A stretch of DNA of 52,879 nt from positions 1 to 52,879 of the forward strand of contig CAMDSH010000025.1 of NCBI GenBank assembly GCA_945907045.1. The letters are read 5' to 3'. The translations under genes were made by a program, and so were the position numbers. Below, piece by piece: positions 17,176 to 24,965 of the stretch (position 1 is its first letter; every line of letters begins with the position of its first letter). The notes under the pieces are model-generated. The model was not told where the DNA came from and did no database searches. It saw only the letters and a list, made by a program, of their open reading frames with translations. The DNA comes from Rhizobium sp. Q54. Its GTDB lineage: Bacteria; Pseudomonadota; Alphaproteobacteria; Rhizobiales; Xanthobacteraceae.

Positions 17176-17273
17176 GGATGTACTCGTGCTGGAGGCCGCC
17201 TTAGGCGCAAATCTGAACCCGCAAGAGGCGGCACGCAAGCGCCGCTGAATGAAGTTTTTCTAATCTGCGAGCG

Positions 17274-17543
17274 CTAGACCAGCAGGCTGAAGGTCGGCTG
17301 CGGCGTAGCGGCCACGGGGATCGCAGGAGCACTGGCGGGCGCAACCGGGTTCGCCGTCAACGCATCCTGCAGCGAGCCGCTGAAGATGACGGCCGGATCG
17401 TCTGCCTTCGCGCCGGATTTGGAAGGATCGGCGTTCGCCGCGCCGTCGAGCTGGCCCGGCGGCTTGCTGGGGTTTTCGCCCTTTTTGGCTTTCGCTACGT
17501 CGCACGAACTCATGCAGACGAAGCCGTTAACGACCGAAATCAT
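17274..17543 (-). CDS. Small hypothetical protein
   Basis: An 89-residue product of no recognised family. It opens with MISVVNGFVCMSSCDVAKAKKG (two Cys spaced four apart), followed by a polar Pro/Ala-rich middle and a hydrophobic Ala/Pro/Val tail ending FSLLV. GCGGGGA precedes the start by about ten bases, which supports translation. There is no clear signal peptide. It is flanked by the haem protein gene downstream and the SDR gene upstream on the same strand, but with gaps of about 100 bases. Confidence 0.5.
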   Translation of the reverse strand: MISVVNGFVCMSSCDVAKAKKGENPSKPPGQLDGAANADPSKSGAKADDPAVIFSGSLQDALTANPVAPASAPAIPVAATPQPTFSLLV

Positions 17544-17630
17544 GTTTTTGAGGTCCCCGCGGGAAGGCTAGGCCGACCGAGTAAACGAGAGGTGAATCGC
17601 GCGGTCACAGGCACGTGACAGAGCAGCCCG

Positions 17631-18323
17631 CTAGAATTTCTCCACCCAGGGCCGCAGCTCGATCTCGCTCGTCCACGCATTGCGCGGCTGTTGCAGCACG
17701 CTCAGATACGTCGCCGCGATGGCGTCGGGATCGAGCAGCGAATCCGGGCTGGAAGGAGGCTCGGCACGGCGCGGGCTGCGGATGCCGCCATCGATCACAA
17801 AATGCACGACGTGGATGCCCTGCGGCGCAAGCTCGCGCGCCATGCTTTGCGCGAGTCCGCGCAGCGCGAATTTACCCATCGCGAACGGCGCCGACTGCGC
17901 GTAGCCCTTCACGCTGGCGGACGCGCCAGTGAATAAAATCGCGCCGTGCTGGCGCGGCAGCATGCGCCGCACCGCCGCTTGCGCGACGAGAAACCCGCCG
18001 AAGGCCGACACTGAGATGGATTTTTCCACCTCGGCGGGATCGAGATCGATCAGCGGCCCGCGCGTGCGGTAACTGGCGTTGTAAACGACCGCATCGGGCG
18101 CGCCACAGGCCGCCTCGACATCGGCAAACAGTTTATCGACCTGATCGCGCTTGGTCGCATCGCAGGCGAATGCCTTGGCGCCGGTTTCCTGCACGAGCTT
18201 GGCGAGTTTATCCGTCTCGCGCGCGGCGAGCGCGACCTGCATCTTTTCTTTCGCGAACAATCGCGCCAGCGACGCCGAGAGGCCGGAGCCTGTGCCGACG
18301 ATGAGGGCGGTTTTGAAAGTCAT
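17631..18323 (-). CDS. SDR family protein with Phe in place of the catalytic Tyr
   Basis: A 230-residue short-chain dehydrogenase/reductase. The nucleotide-binding glycine motif is LIVGTGSGLSASLARLF, and the NAG-like strand is VVYNASY. The active-site Ser is in LFTGASASVKG, and the lysine is present, but the expected YxxxK reads FAMGK, with Phe at the tyrosine position. The classical proton donor is therefore missing. Related SDRs with PFA-x-x-KFALRGLAQSMA exist, so this may be a subfamily feature and not decay; the fold and cofactor site look intact. It lies 4 bases after the DUF3617 gene on the same strand, so they are co-transcribed. Confidence 0.82.
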   Translation of the reverse strand: MTFKTALIVGTGSGLSASLARLFAKEKMQVALAARETDKLAKLVQETGAKAFACDATKRDQVDKLFADVEAACGAPDAVVYNASYRTRGPLIDLDPAEVEKSISVSAFGGFLVAQAAVRRMLPRQHGAILFTGASASVKGYAQSAPFAMGKFALRGLAQSMARELAPQGIHVVHFVIDGGIRSPRRAEPPSSPDSLLDPDAIAATYLSVLQQPRNAWTSEIELRPWVEKF

Positions 18324-18327
18324 GCGG

Positions 18328-18774
18328 CTACTTCTTGCATTCCCCGATGCGCCTTGCGTCGATCGTCTTGTTCGACGTGGTGGTCTTGCCGCCCATCGTG
18401 ACAGAAGACTTCATCACGCCGGTGTAGCGCTGCGGCGAGATGAAGGTGAACACCGCCGACATGTCCATCGCGAATTCCTTCGGGTTGCCGCACACCATGC
18501 GGATCGACATGCCGTTGCCGGTGTCCTTCACCTCGACGGTCTTGCACTGCCCCTTGGCGTCCTTGTCGAGCGCGAGGCCCTTCACGGGGTCCTTCGCCTC
18601 CTCCGGAGTCATGCAACTCGATGTCGTCTCCGGCGGCACCGGCTTGCCGTTCTCCTCGCCGGTTTCGGTTTCCTGCCACTGGCCGGGCTGAAACTCGAAC
18701 GCCGCACGGGCGGGAAGCGCGATGAGACAGGTGGCAAAAAATCCGAAAGTGGCGGCGCGGAAAGAAGTCATCAT
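18328..18774 (-). CDS. DUF3617 family secreted protein
   Basis: A 148-residue protein with a signal peptide (residues about 1-25, cleaved after ARA) and the DUF3617 pattern: FEFQPGQWQETETGEENGKP, SSCMTPEEA, CKTVEVKDTGNGMSIRMVCG, and the C-terminal RRIGECKK. Conserved cysteines probably form disulphides in the periplasm. Function of the family is unknown. The start at 18774 has AGGAA 8 bases before it; an upstream ATG at 18795 would overlap the mccB stop. The gap to mccB is 17 bases, so it likely belongs to an mccB-DUF3617-SDR operon. Confidence 0.85.
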   Translation of the reverse strand: MMTSFRAATFGFFATCLIALPARAAFEFQPGQWQETETGEENGKPVPPETTSSCMTPEEAKDPVKGLALDKDAKGQCKTVEVKDTGNGMSIRMVCGNPKEFAMDMSAVFTFISPQRYTGVMKSSVTMGGKTTTSNKTIDARRIGECKK

Positions 18775-18791
18775 CTGCGGTTCCTTTTTCG

Positions 18792-20399
18792 TCACATCCT
18801 GAACACGCCGAACTTCGTCTCCGGCACCGGCGCGTTGAGCGCTGCGGAAAAAGCCAGCGCCAGCACGCGCCGCGTCTCATTCGGCGCGATGATGCCGTCG
18901 TCCCACAGCCGCGCGGTGGCAAAGTAAGGATTGCCTTCGCGCTCGAACTGTTCTCGCAGCGGCTGCTTGAATTCCTCTTCCTCGGTCTTCGTCCATTTAG
19001 CGCCGCCGGCCTCGATGTTATCGCGCTTGACGGTGGCGAGCACGCTCGCGGCCTGCTCGCCACCCATCACCGAGATGCGCGCGTTCGGCCAGGTGAACAG
19101 AAAACGCGGCCCGTAGGCGCGCCCGCACATGCCGTAATTTCCGGCGCCATAGGAGCCGCCGAGAATGAGCGTGATTTTCGGCACCTGCGCACAGGCGACG
19201 GCAGTGACAAGTTTCGCGCCGTCTTTCGCGATGCCGCCCGCCTCGTAATCGCGCCCGACCATGAAGCCGACGATGTTCTGCAGGAACAACAGCGGCACGC
19301 GGCGCTGGCAGCACAGTTCGACGAAGTGCGCGGCTTTGAGCGCGCTCTCGGAAAACAGAATGCCGTTGTTGCCGAGGATGCCGACCGGAATGCCGTGGAT
19401 GCGCGCGAAGCCCGCGATCAGCGTGGTGCCGTAAAGCTGCTTGAACTCGTCGAATTCCGAAGCGTCCACCAGCCGTGCGATCACCTCGCGCACGTCGTAT
19501 TGTTTTTTCAGGTCCACCGGCACGATGCCATCGAGTTCATCGATGGCAAATTTCGGATCGCGTGACGCGTGCAGCGGAATGTCGACGTTTTTCTTCGTGT
19601 TCAAATTCGCAACGATACGCCTCGCGATGCTCAAGGCATGATGATCGTCGTTCGCCATGTGATCGGCGACGCCGGATTTGCGCGTGTGCACGTCAGCGCC
19701 GCCCAGATCCTCAGCGCTGACCACCTCGCCGGTCGCGGCCTTCACCAGCGGCGGGCCGCCGAGAAAGATCGTGCCCTGCCCTTTGACGATGATCGTTTCG
19801 TCCGACATCGCGGGAACGTATGCGCCGCCCGCAGTGCAGGAACCCATCACCACGGCTATCTGCGGAATGCCGAGCGCGGACATATTCGCCTGATTGTAAA
19901 AAATACGTCCGAAATGATCGCGGTCGGGAAACACTTCCGTCTGGTGCGGCAGGTTCGCGCCGCCGCTATCGACGAGATAAACGCACGGCAGCCGGTTCTC
20001 GCGCGCGATCTCCTGCGCGCGGATGTGTTTTTTCACCGTCATCGGATAATAGGTGCCGCCCTTGATGGTGGAGTCGTTGCACACCACCATGCATTCGCGG
20101 CCCTCGATGCGGCCGATGCCGGTAATCAGCCCCGCGCCGTGAATGGCATCGTCGTACATGCCGTTGGCTGCGAGAGCTGAGAGTTCCAGAAACGGCGATC
20201 CGGGATCGATCAAATTCATCACGCGGTCGCGCGGCAGCAGCTTGCCGCGCCCGACATGGCGCTCGCGCGATTTTTCCGGCCCGCCCAATGCGGCTTCGGC
20301 GCGGCGTTTGTGCAATTCGGCGGCCAGCGCGCGCATGCGCTCGGCATTGGCGCGGAACTCCGGCCCGCCGGTGTCGATGCTGCTGCCGAGAATCGTCAA
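18792..20399 (-). CDS. mccB: Methylcrotonoyl-CoA carboxylase carboxyltransferase beta subunit, TTG start
   Basis: A carboxyltransferase of 535 residues, the normal MccB length. Diagnostic parts are [81 protein letters not shown] and the C-terminal [15 protein letters not shown]. It transfers CO2 from biotin on MccA to 3-methylcrotonyl-CoA. I place the start at TTG 20399 ([14 protein letters not shown]), where family members begin; GGGGCGGGG lies upstream. The frame remains open further upstream to 20849 but that part has no family match and runs under the divergent DUF3551-like gene. The alpha subunit gene lies 8 kb away. Confidence 0.9.
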   Translation of the reverse strand: MTILGSSIDTGGPEFRANAERMRALAAELHKRRAEAALGGPEKSRERHVGRGKLLPRDRVMNLIDPGSPFLELSALAANGMYDDAIHGAGLITGIGRIEGRECMVVCNDSTIKGGTYYPMTVKKHIRAQEIARENRLPCVYLVDSGGANLPHQTEVFPDRDHFGRIFYNQANMSALGIPQIAVVMGSCTAGGAYVPAMSDETIIVKGQGTIFLGGPPLVKAATGEVVSAEDLGGADVHTRKSGVADHMANDDHHALSIARRIVANLNTKKNVDIPLHASRDPKFAIDELDGIVPVDLKKQYDVREVIARLVDASEFDEFKQLYGTTLIAGFARIHGIPVGILGNNGILFSESALKAAHFVELCCQRRVPLLFLQNIVGFMVGRDYEAGGIAKDGAKLVTAVACAQVPKITLILGGSYGAGNYGMCGRAYGPRFLFTWPNARISVMGGEQAASVLATVKRDNIEAGGAKWTKTEEEEFKQPLREQFEREGNPYFATARLWDDGIIAPNETRRVLALAFSAALNAPVPETKFGVFRM

Positions 20400-20528
20400 A
20401 TGGCCCCGCCCCTTGTGCCGGAAGGGTGCCTTGACCGCATTTCGAACGCAATGGCCGTCCTGCCGGGACATTCTTTTCACGCCGGGAGGGCCAAGCGAAA
20501 ATTTTTTATCGCGTGAAGCGGAATTCCG

Positions 20529-20554
20529 GGAACGCCGGCTCGCACTCGCACGTT
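20529..20554 (+). promoter_or_regulatory. EcfG-type promoter
   Basis: GGAAC (20529-20533), 17-base spacer, CGTT (20551-20554). This matches the EcfG consensus exactly and lies 47 bases before the start of the small secreted protein gene at 20602. Confidence 0.75.
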
Positions 20555-20601
20555 GGAATGACGCCGCAACGCGGCTTTCAAAACCAATTGGAGGAACCCC
20601 A

Positions 20602-20865
20602 ATGAAGACCCTTACCGCCCTTACGGTTGCCGCCGCTCTCGCCGCCGGCATCGGCTTCGCCAGCGCGCAGAATTCGCCAACCTCGTCCAATCCCGGCATG
20701 AAGGCCGGAACGGCGATGCAAGACGCGGCGTTCTGCGAACAGGGCCAGGCCGGCTCACCGCCGAAATGTACCTTCGCGTCATTGCAGCAGTGCCAGCAGC
20801 AGCTCAAGAGCCCGGGCGCGACCTGCATCATGAATCCGAACAAGGCCACGACCGGCGCGCGCTAA
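20602..20865 (+). CDS. Small secreted DUF3551-like protein
   Basis: An 87-residue protein with a clear signal peptide (residues 1-23, ending GFASA) and a mature part with four cysteines in the spacing seen in DUF3551-type proteins: [30 protein letters not shown]. The cysteines likely form two disulphides in the periplasm. Ribosome binding site GGAGGAA lies 5 to 11 bases before the ATG. An exact EcfG promoter precedes it. The family is abundant in Bradyrhizobium relatives and of unknown function. Confidence 0.75.
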   Translation: MKTLTALTVAAALAAGIGFASAQNSPTSSNPGMKAGTAMQDAAFCEQGQAGSPPKCTFASLQQCQQQLKSPGATCIMNPNKATTGAR

Positions 20866-20893
20866 CTTTCTCGCCGGCTCATTTAATTAATCC

Positions 20894-20919
20894 CGCAGCG
20901 GGCCTCAAAGCCCGTTGCG
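20894..20919 (+). terminator. Hairpin after the DUF3551-like gene
   Basis: CGCAGCGGGC (20894-20903) pairs with GCCCGTTGCG (20910-20919) with one G-T pair and a 6-base loop. No T tract follows, so it is a weak terminator or an mRNA-stabilising stem. Confidence 0.4.
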
Positions 20920-20975
20920 GACGCATGCGTACAGTTCCCCGTTCCCGGCAAAGCCGGACGAATTGTCGCGCGTAC

Positions 20976-21000
20976 GGAACGCAAAACATTCAATCGCGTT
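20976..21000 (+). promoter_or_regulatory. EcfG-type promoter
   Basis: GGAAC (20976-20980), 16-base spacer, CGTT (20997-21000), an exact EcfG consensus. It ends 43 bases before the DUF1236 gene start at 21044. Confidence 0.75.
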
Positions 21001-21043
21001 CTCTCCGCACAGGTTGCGAGGGGGTTGGCCCAAGGAGCCTTCC

Positions 21044-21760
21044 ATGAGGAACAAACTTTTGACCACAGCGGCGGCAGTCACCCTGCTCGCCAGCGCCGGT
21101 TTTGCCTCGGCGCAAAACAAAATGGCGCAAGACAAAATGACACAAGACAACAAGAGCGAGCGCGCCGCGCCCGCTCCTGCCGCGCAACAGAATGCGCCGC
21201 CGGAAAAAATCGCTCCGGCTGCGAAGGGTATCGAGAACAAGGGCCCGGCGCATAACGGCAATGCCGCCGCCGGCAAGGCGCAAAGCGAGACCACCGGCCA
21301 GGCTGCGCCGAAAATGGATTCGCCCGCAGGCAAGCCGAAGGCCGCCGAAACTCCGGCTTCGCCCGCGGCGACCAAGACCCCGAACACTATGACCCCGGAC
21401 ACCAAGGCCGACGTAAAGACCAACGACGCCAAGCCGGACACCGCGCAGGCTCCGGCCAAGCAAGGCGCGACGACCGGACAAGGCACGGCTGCAGCGTCCG
21501 GCTCGGTGAACCTGTCGACCGAACAGCGCAGCAAGATCAGCGCCTCGATCAAGCACACGAACGCGCGTCCGGTGACGAACGTCAACTTTTCGATCTCCAT
21601 CGGCACGCGGGTGCCGCGCACCGTGCACTTCTACCCGCTGCCGGTGACGGTCTATGAGGTCTATCCTGACTGGCGTGGATACGAATTCTTCCTCGTCGGC
21701 GGCCAGATCATCGTCGTCAATCCGCGCACGCTCGAGATCGTCGCCATCCTCGAAGCGTAA
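21044..21760 (+). CDS. DUF1236 domain-containing secreted protein
   Basis: A 238-residue protein: signal peptide (residues about 1-23, ending GFASA), a long Ala/Pro/Lys-rich disordered middle (about 24-155) and a C-terminal DUF1236 domain with LSTEQRSKISASIK, VNFSISIGTRVPR, HFYPLPVTVYEVYPDWRGYEFFLVGGQIIVVNPRT. DUF1236 is a Hyphomicrobiales-enriched periplasmic domain of unknown function, common in stress-induced proteins. AAGGAG lies ahead of the ATG. An exact EcfG promoter is 43 bases upstream, fitting a stress role. Confidence 0.88.
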   Translation: MRNKLLTTAAAVTLLASAGFASAQNKMAQDKMTQDNKSERAAPAPAAQQNAPPEKIAPAAKGIENKGPAHNGNAAAGKAQSETTGQAAPKMDSPAGKPKAAETPASPAATKTPNTMTPDTKADVKTNDAKPDTAQAPAKQGATTGQGTAAASGSVNLSTEQRSKISASIKHTNARPVTNVNFSISIGTRVPRTVHFYPLPVTVYEVYPDWRGYEFFLVGGQIIVVNPRTLEIVAILEA

Positions 21761-21780
21761 CGCGCAACGCCACAGACTTG

Positions 21781-21809
21781 CGAAAGGCGGTCCTTGCGGC
21801 CGCCTTTCG
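21781..21809 (+). terminator. Hairpin after the DUF1236 gene
   Basis: CGAAAGGCGG (21781-21790) and CCGCCTTTCG (21800-21809) are a perfect 10-bp stem with a 9-base loop. The U-rich part is inside the second arm and the following TGTTGCCTG is only mildly T-rich. Confidence 0.55.
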
Positions 21810-21873
21810 TGTTGCCTGTACGACTGGCGGCGCAGGCCCTAAGCTCCCGGTGAAATTGACCGGGAGAAAGACG

Positions 21874-22296
21874 ATGACCGCGCGCGCAGCCGGCGATTAC
21901 AAAGAACTCAAGCTCCAGCTCCACGGCCTTGTGAAACCGGGCCAGCAATTCCAGTTTCACCGCAACATGCTGTTCGATCAGCTTTACGCCTCGCTGCCGA
22001 AAGACCCGCAGGCGAAGGTGCAGATCTACAACGCCGAGATCGCGCCCGGCGGCTACACCAACTGGCATTGCCACAACGGCGCGACTTTTTTCATCGCGTT
22101 GCAGGGCATCTTCGAAGCGCATTTTCAGGAAGGCACGCTGATCAAGGCGAAGGCGGGCGACTGCTATTCCGAACCGATCGCGAAGTTCCATCGCGGACAC
22201 AACCCGCACCCGGAACTTTCATATCTGTGCATCGGCGTTTGCATGACGGCGCCAGACCGCGAGCATGTCACCAATTCCGTTGAACGCCCCTGGTAA
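21874..22296 (+). CDS. Cytoplasmic cupin domain protein
   Basis: A 140-residue single-domain cupin without a signal peptide. The first motif reads GGYTNWHCHNGATFFIALQG with two His, and the second includes AGDCYSEPIAKFHRGHNP. Metal binding is likely; the reaction is not known. The start at 21874 follows GGGAGAAAG. An in-frame extension upstream to 21778 runs through the terminator hairpin and is not used. It sits between two EcfG-type transcription units without a motif of its own, and it ends 3 bases before the EcfG motif of the CsbD gene. Confidence 0.8.
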   Translation: MTARAAGDYKELKLQLHGLVKPGQQFQFHRNMLFDQLYASLPKDPQAKVQIYNAEIAPGGYTNWHCHNGATFFIALQGIFEAHFQEGTLIKAKAGDCYSEPIAKFHRGHNPHPELSYLCIGVCMTAPDREHVTNSVERPW

Positions 22297-22299
22297 CGC

Positions 22300-22324
22300 G
22301 GAACATTTCTCGCCCCGAACCGTT
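22300..22324 (+). promoter_or_regulatory. EcfG-type promoter of the csbD-like gene
   Basis: GGAAC (22300-22304), 16-base spacer, CGTT (22321-22324), an exact EcfG consensus 36 bases before the CsbD start. CsbD-like genes are typical general-stress targets, which supports the reading of this motif in the window. Confidence 0.8.
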
Positions 22325-22360
22325 GTCTGTGTGAACGTCCACACAGCAAGAGGTTTAGAA

Positions 22361-22540
22361 ATGTCAGTCGACAAGGATCGCATTCAGGGTTCGTTCGAGC
22401 AGGCCAAGGGCAAAGCCAAGGAAGTCGCCGGCAAGGTGACGGGCGATGCCAAGCTCGAAGCTGAAGGCAAGGCGCAGAAGGCCGCCGGCAAGTTTCAGAA
22501 CGCCGTTGGCGGGCTGAAGGATGTGGCGCGCGGCCAGTAA
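22361..22540 (+). CDS. CsbD family stress protein
   Basis: A 59-residue, highly charged, Lys/Ala/Gly-rich protein with the CsbD pattern SVDKDRIQGSFEQAKGKAKE, VTGDAKLEAEGKAQKAAGK. CsbD-like proteins accumulate strongly on entry into stationary phase or under stress; their molecular role is unknown. The ATG at 22361 opens exactly at the conserved MSVDKD start. EcfG promoter upstream, strong terminator downstream: a single-gene transcription unit. Confidence 0.93.
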   Translation: MSVDKDRIQGSFEQAKGKAKEVAGKVTGDAKLEAEGKAQKAAGKFQNAVGGLKDVARGQ

Positions 22541-22617
22541 TTTTCACGGCGTCAGGCGACGTCACATGTGCGTTCACATGCGCGTAGCGTACCGCTCGTA
22601 GAGTGGTGGCGTAAAAG

Positions 22618-22647
22618 AAAAGCCCGGCTTCGCGCCGGGCTTTTTTT
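22618..22647 (+). terminator. Rho-independent terminator
   Basis: AAAAGCCCGGC... pairs with GCCGGGCTTTT around a short TTCGC loop and is followed by a run of T (22641-22647). It ends the csbD transcript and, through its A run on the other side, may also serve the convergent GST gene. Confidence 0.88.
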
Positions 22648-22655
22648 GTGCTCGA

Positions 22656-23330
22656 TCACACGCGCAGCACCGTCGGCCAGTCCGGCTCGTCCTCGGGCAG
22701 CACCCACGTTTCTTTCAGCGCGGCGGCGGTCCATTCCTGCCATGCCGGCAGCGCCATCATCGCGTCCATGTAGGCGCGCGAAGGCTTGCTCACCTCAATC
22801 GCATAAGTATGAAAGCGCGAGACCACCGGCGCATACATCGCGTCCGCCGCGCAGAACGCGCCGAACAGAAACGGCCCGCCTTTGCCAAAACGAGCGCGGC
22901 AATCGCTCCAGAGCGTATCGATGCGCTTGATGTTGACGGCGGCTTCCGGCGTCGGTTCGCGCGATTTTACCGGCCGCCACATGTTCATCGGATAATGCCG
23001 CCGCACCGGGATGAATCCGGCGTGCATTTCCGACGACACCGCGCGGGCATGCGCGCGCGCAGCAGCGTCCTTCGGCCAAAGGTCCGCTTCCGGAAACTTG
23101 TCGGCGAGGTATTCCAGAATCGCCAGCGACTCCCAGACGTGCACGTTGCCATCGGCGAGCGCCGGGACTTTGCCCGTGCCGGAAATCTTCAGCAGGCGCT
23201 CCTTGAAGTCGGGCGCATTGAGCGAAATGACTTCCTCGTCGAAAGCAATGCCCGCCACTTTCATGGCGATCCAAGGCCGCATCGACCATGAGGAATAGTT
23301 CTTGTTTCCGATGACGAGCTTGAGGGTCAT
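22656..23330 (-). CDS. Glutathione S-transferase family protein
   Basis: A 224-residue protein with a thioredoxin-like N-terminal domain (LKLVIGNKNYSSWSMRPWIA, with Ser in the expected active-site region) and the cis-Pro/Glu-Ser glutathione site GKVPALADGNVHVWESLAI, then an all-helical C-terminal domain. It conjugates or reduces with glutathione in the cytoplasm; substrate unknown. It starts 15 bases after the rhodanese gene and is likely in one operon with it, which points to sulphur or thiol stress handling. Confidence 0.9.
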   Translation of the reverse strand: MTLKLVIGNKNYSSWSMRPWIAMKVAGIAFDEEVISLNAPDFKERLLKISGTGKVPALADGNVHVWESLAILEYLADKFPEADLWPKDAAARAHARAVSSEMHAGFIPVRRHYPMNMWRPVKSREPTPEAAVNIKRIDTLWSDCRARFGKGGPFLFGAFCAADAMYAPVVSRFHTYAIEVSKPSRAYMDAMMALPAWQEWTAAALKETWVLPEDEPDWPTVLRV

Positions 23331-23345
23331 GTGTTGCGCGCTGCT

Positions 23346-23765
23346 TTAAGATTTCTTTTCCGGAGGAGCTTCCGGGGCGATGACCGGCCCCTGAGCTTTT
23401 TTCCAGGCACCGAAACCGCCCTGAATGTGCGCCACCGGCTTGAGCCCCATGCGATGCGCCGTTTGCGCCGCAAGCGCCGAGCGCAAACCGCCGGCGCAGA
23501 AGAACAGGAATTTCTTGTCCTGCGCGAACGTAGGCTTGTGATACGGGCTGTCCGGATCGATCCAGAATTCCAGCATCCCACGCGTGCAGTGAAATGCACC
23601 CGGCACCTTGCCGTCGCGCTGCAATTCGCGAGGATCGCGAATGTCGACGAACACGACATCGTCGCGGCCATGCAGCTTGATCGCGTCCTCGACCTTTATC
23701 GTCTCGATCTCGCGTTCGGCGTCCTCGACCAGAGTTTTGTAACTGGTGGTGATTTTCTGCGGCAT
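23346..23765 (-). CDS. Rhodanese-like domain protein
   Basis: A 139-residue single rhodanese domain. The substrate-site motif is VVFVDIRDPRELQRDGKVPGA, and the catalytic loop is FFCAGGLRSALAA with the active Cys. No signal peptide. It can move sulfane sulphur between thiols in the cytoplasm. The tail is basic and Pro-rich (APEAPPEKKS). It leads an operon with the GST gene. A divergent DUF599 gene starts about 135 bases away. Confidence 0.9.
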   Translation of the reverse strand: MPQKITTSYKTLVEDAEREIETIKVEDAIKLHGRDDVVFVDIRDPRELQRDGKVPGAFHCTRGMLEFWIDPDSPYHKPTFAQDKKFLFFCAGGLRSALAAQTAHRMGLKPVAHIQGGFGAWKKAQGPVIAPEAPPEKKS

Positions 23766-23900
23766 GCTTTTTCTGTCTCCGGGGCGGCGGGATCGTGGCA
23801 GAGCGAGCCGCTTCGCTCAAGAGCGCCGAAACAAGCGCATTGCCCGCGCCCGCGTCCCGGTGGCACCATGCGGGTCACACGGGAGCGCAACATTCAGGCC

Positions 23901-24599
23901 ATGACCACCCCCGACCTGCTGGCACTGGTTTATTTCATCGGCGCGTGGATCGCCTACTCCATCGCGGTGGAAAAGACCGCGCATGGCCGCAGCAGCCTGA
24001 ACGCGCTGATGCACCAGTATCGCGACATGTGGATGCAGCGCATGCTGGCACGCGACATGCGCATGGTGGATGGGCAGGTGACGGCATCGCTGCAGAACGG
24101 CACGGCGTTTTTCGCTTCCACGAGTTTGATCGCGGTCGGCGGCGCGCTCACCCTTTTGCGATCCAGCGAGGAAATGATCACGCTGGTGTCGGTGTTGCCT
24201 TTCGGCGCTTCGCCAACGCGCGCGCAATGGGAAGCCAAGATGCTGGGCCTTGCCATCATCTTCGCCTATGCGTTCTTCAAGTTCGCGTGGTCGTACCGGC
24301 TGTACAATTACGTTGCGATCATGATCGGCGCGGCGCCGGAACCGCGCGAGAAGAATACCCGCGCCGCGCAGGAGCTGGCGCATCGGACGGCGAAAGTGTG
24401 CGAGGACGCGGGCCGCCATTTCAATCGCGGGCAGCGCGCGTTTTTCTTCGCGCTCGGCTATCTCGGCTGGTTCCTCGGGCCGCTGCTGCTGGTCGCGACC
24501 ACCACGGGCGTGGTGGCGGTGATGTACCGCCGGCAGTTTTCATCCGACTCGCGCAAGGCGTTCGAGCCGGAGCAGCGCAAGCCGCGCAAGCGCCGCTAG
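23901..24599 (+). CDS. DUF599 family membrane protein
   Basis: A 232-residue inner-membrane protein with about four hydrophobic segments (LLALVYFIGAWIAYSIA, TAFFASTSLIAVGGALTLL, MLGLAIIFAYAFFKFAW, FFFALGYLGWFLGPLLLV) and the family motif RDMWMQRMLARDMRMVDGQV between the first two. DUF599 is widespread in Proteobacteria and of unknown function. The start at 23901 is where family members begin; further ATG codons upstream in frame are not used. The tail is strongly basic. Its stop overlaps the convergent small gene by 4 bases. Confidence 0.85.
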   Translation: MTTPDLLALVYFIGAWIAYSIAVEKTAHGRSSLNALMHQYRDMWMQRMLARDMRMVDGQVTASLQNGTAFFASTSLIAVGGALTLLRSSEEMITLVSVLPFGASPTRAQWEAKMLGLAIIFAYAFFKFAWSYRLYNYVAIMIGAAPEPREKNTRAAQELAHRTAKVCEDAGRHFNRGQRAFFFALGYLGWFLGPLLLVATTTGVVAVMYRRQFSSDSRKAFEPEQRKPRKRR

Positions 24600-24787
24600 G
24601 CGAGGCCCATCAGCACGGCCATGACCGCGACGACCACAACGGCGACGCCCGCCGCCACGATCGTTATGATGGTTTCAACGAAGCTGGCCTGTTCGCCGTT
24701 GTCGCGGTCGGCGGCGCGAAAATCGGCGGCCGGAGACACCGCAGCCGAAGACATGGCGGCACGAATAGTCTGCATATCGAGTGACAT
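24596..24787 (-). CDS. Small membrane protein
   Basis: A 63-residue protein with a polar N-terminal half and a C-terminal hydrophobic helix (FVETIITIVAAGVAVVVVAVMAVLMGLA), so a tail-anchored single-span protein. It overlaps the convergent DUF599 gene by 4 bases. No family is recognised; similar tiny proteins are common in this group. GGGGGGAGGATCG lies before the start and supports translation. Confidence 0.6.
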   Translation of the reverse strand: MSLDMQTIRAAMSSAAVSPAADFRAADRDNGEQASFVETIITIVAAGVAVVVVAVMAVLMGLA

Positions 24788-24965
24788 CGGACGATCCTCC
24801 CCCCGAAGGTTCGTTAGAGGTGATTGTCCGAGTACGCGGGCTTCAACACGAATCGCCCGGACCGGGAAAACATTACCGGCGGCGCAACGCAGTCACAATC
24901 TTGACGGGCGCGCACTGTGGATGCGCGCGGCGATTCGTTTGGCGGGAGGAGTTTGAGTACACGGG

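Noticed and set aside
20400..20849. Upstream extension of mccB to 20849
   Set aside because: No family member has it, it overlaps the divergent DUF3551-like gene and its EcfG promoter, and MccB normally begins at the TILGSSID segment.
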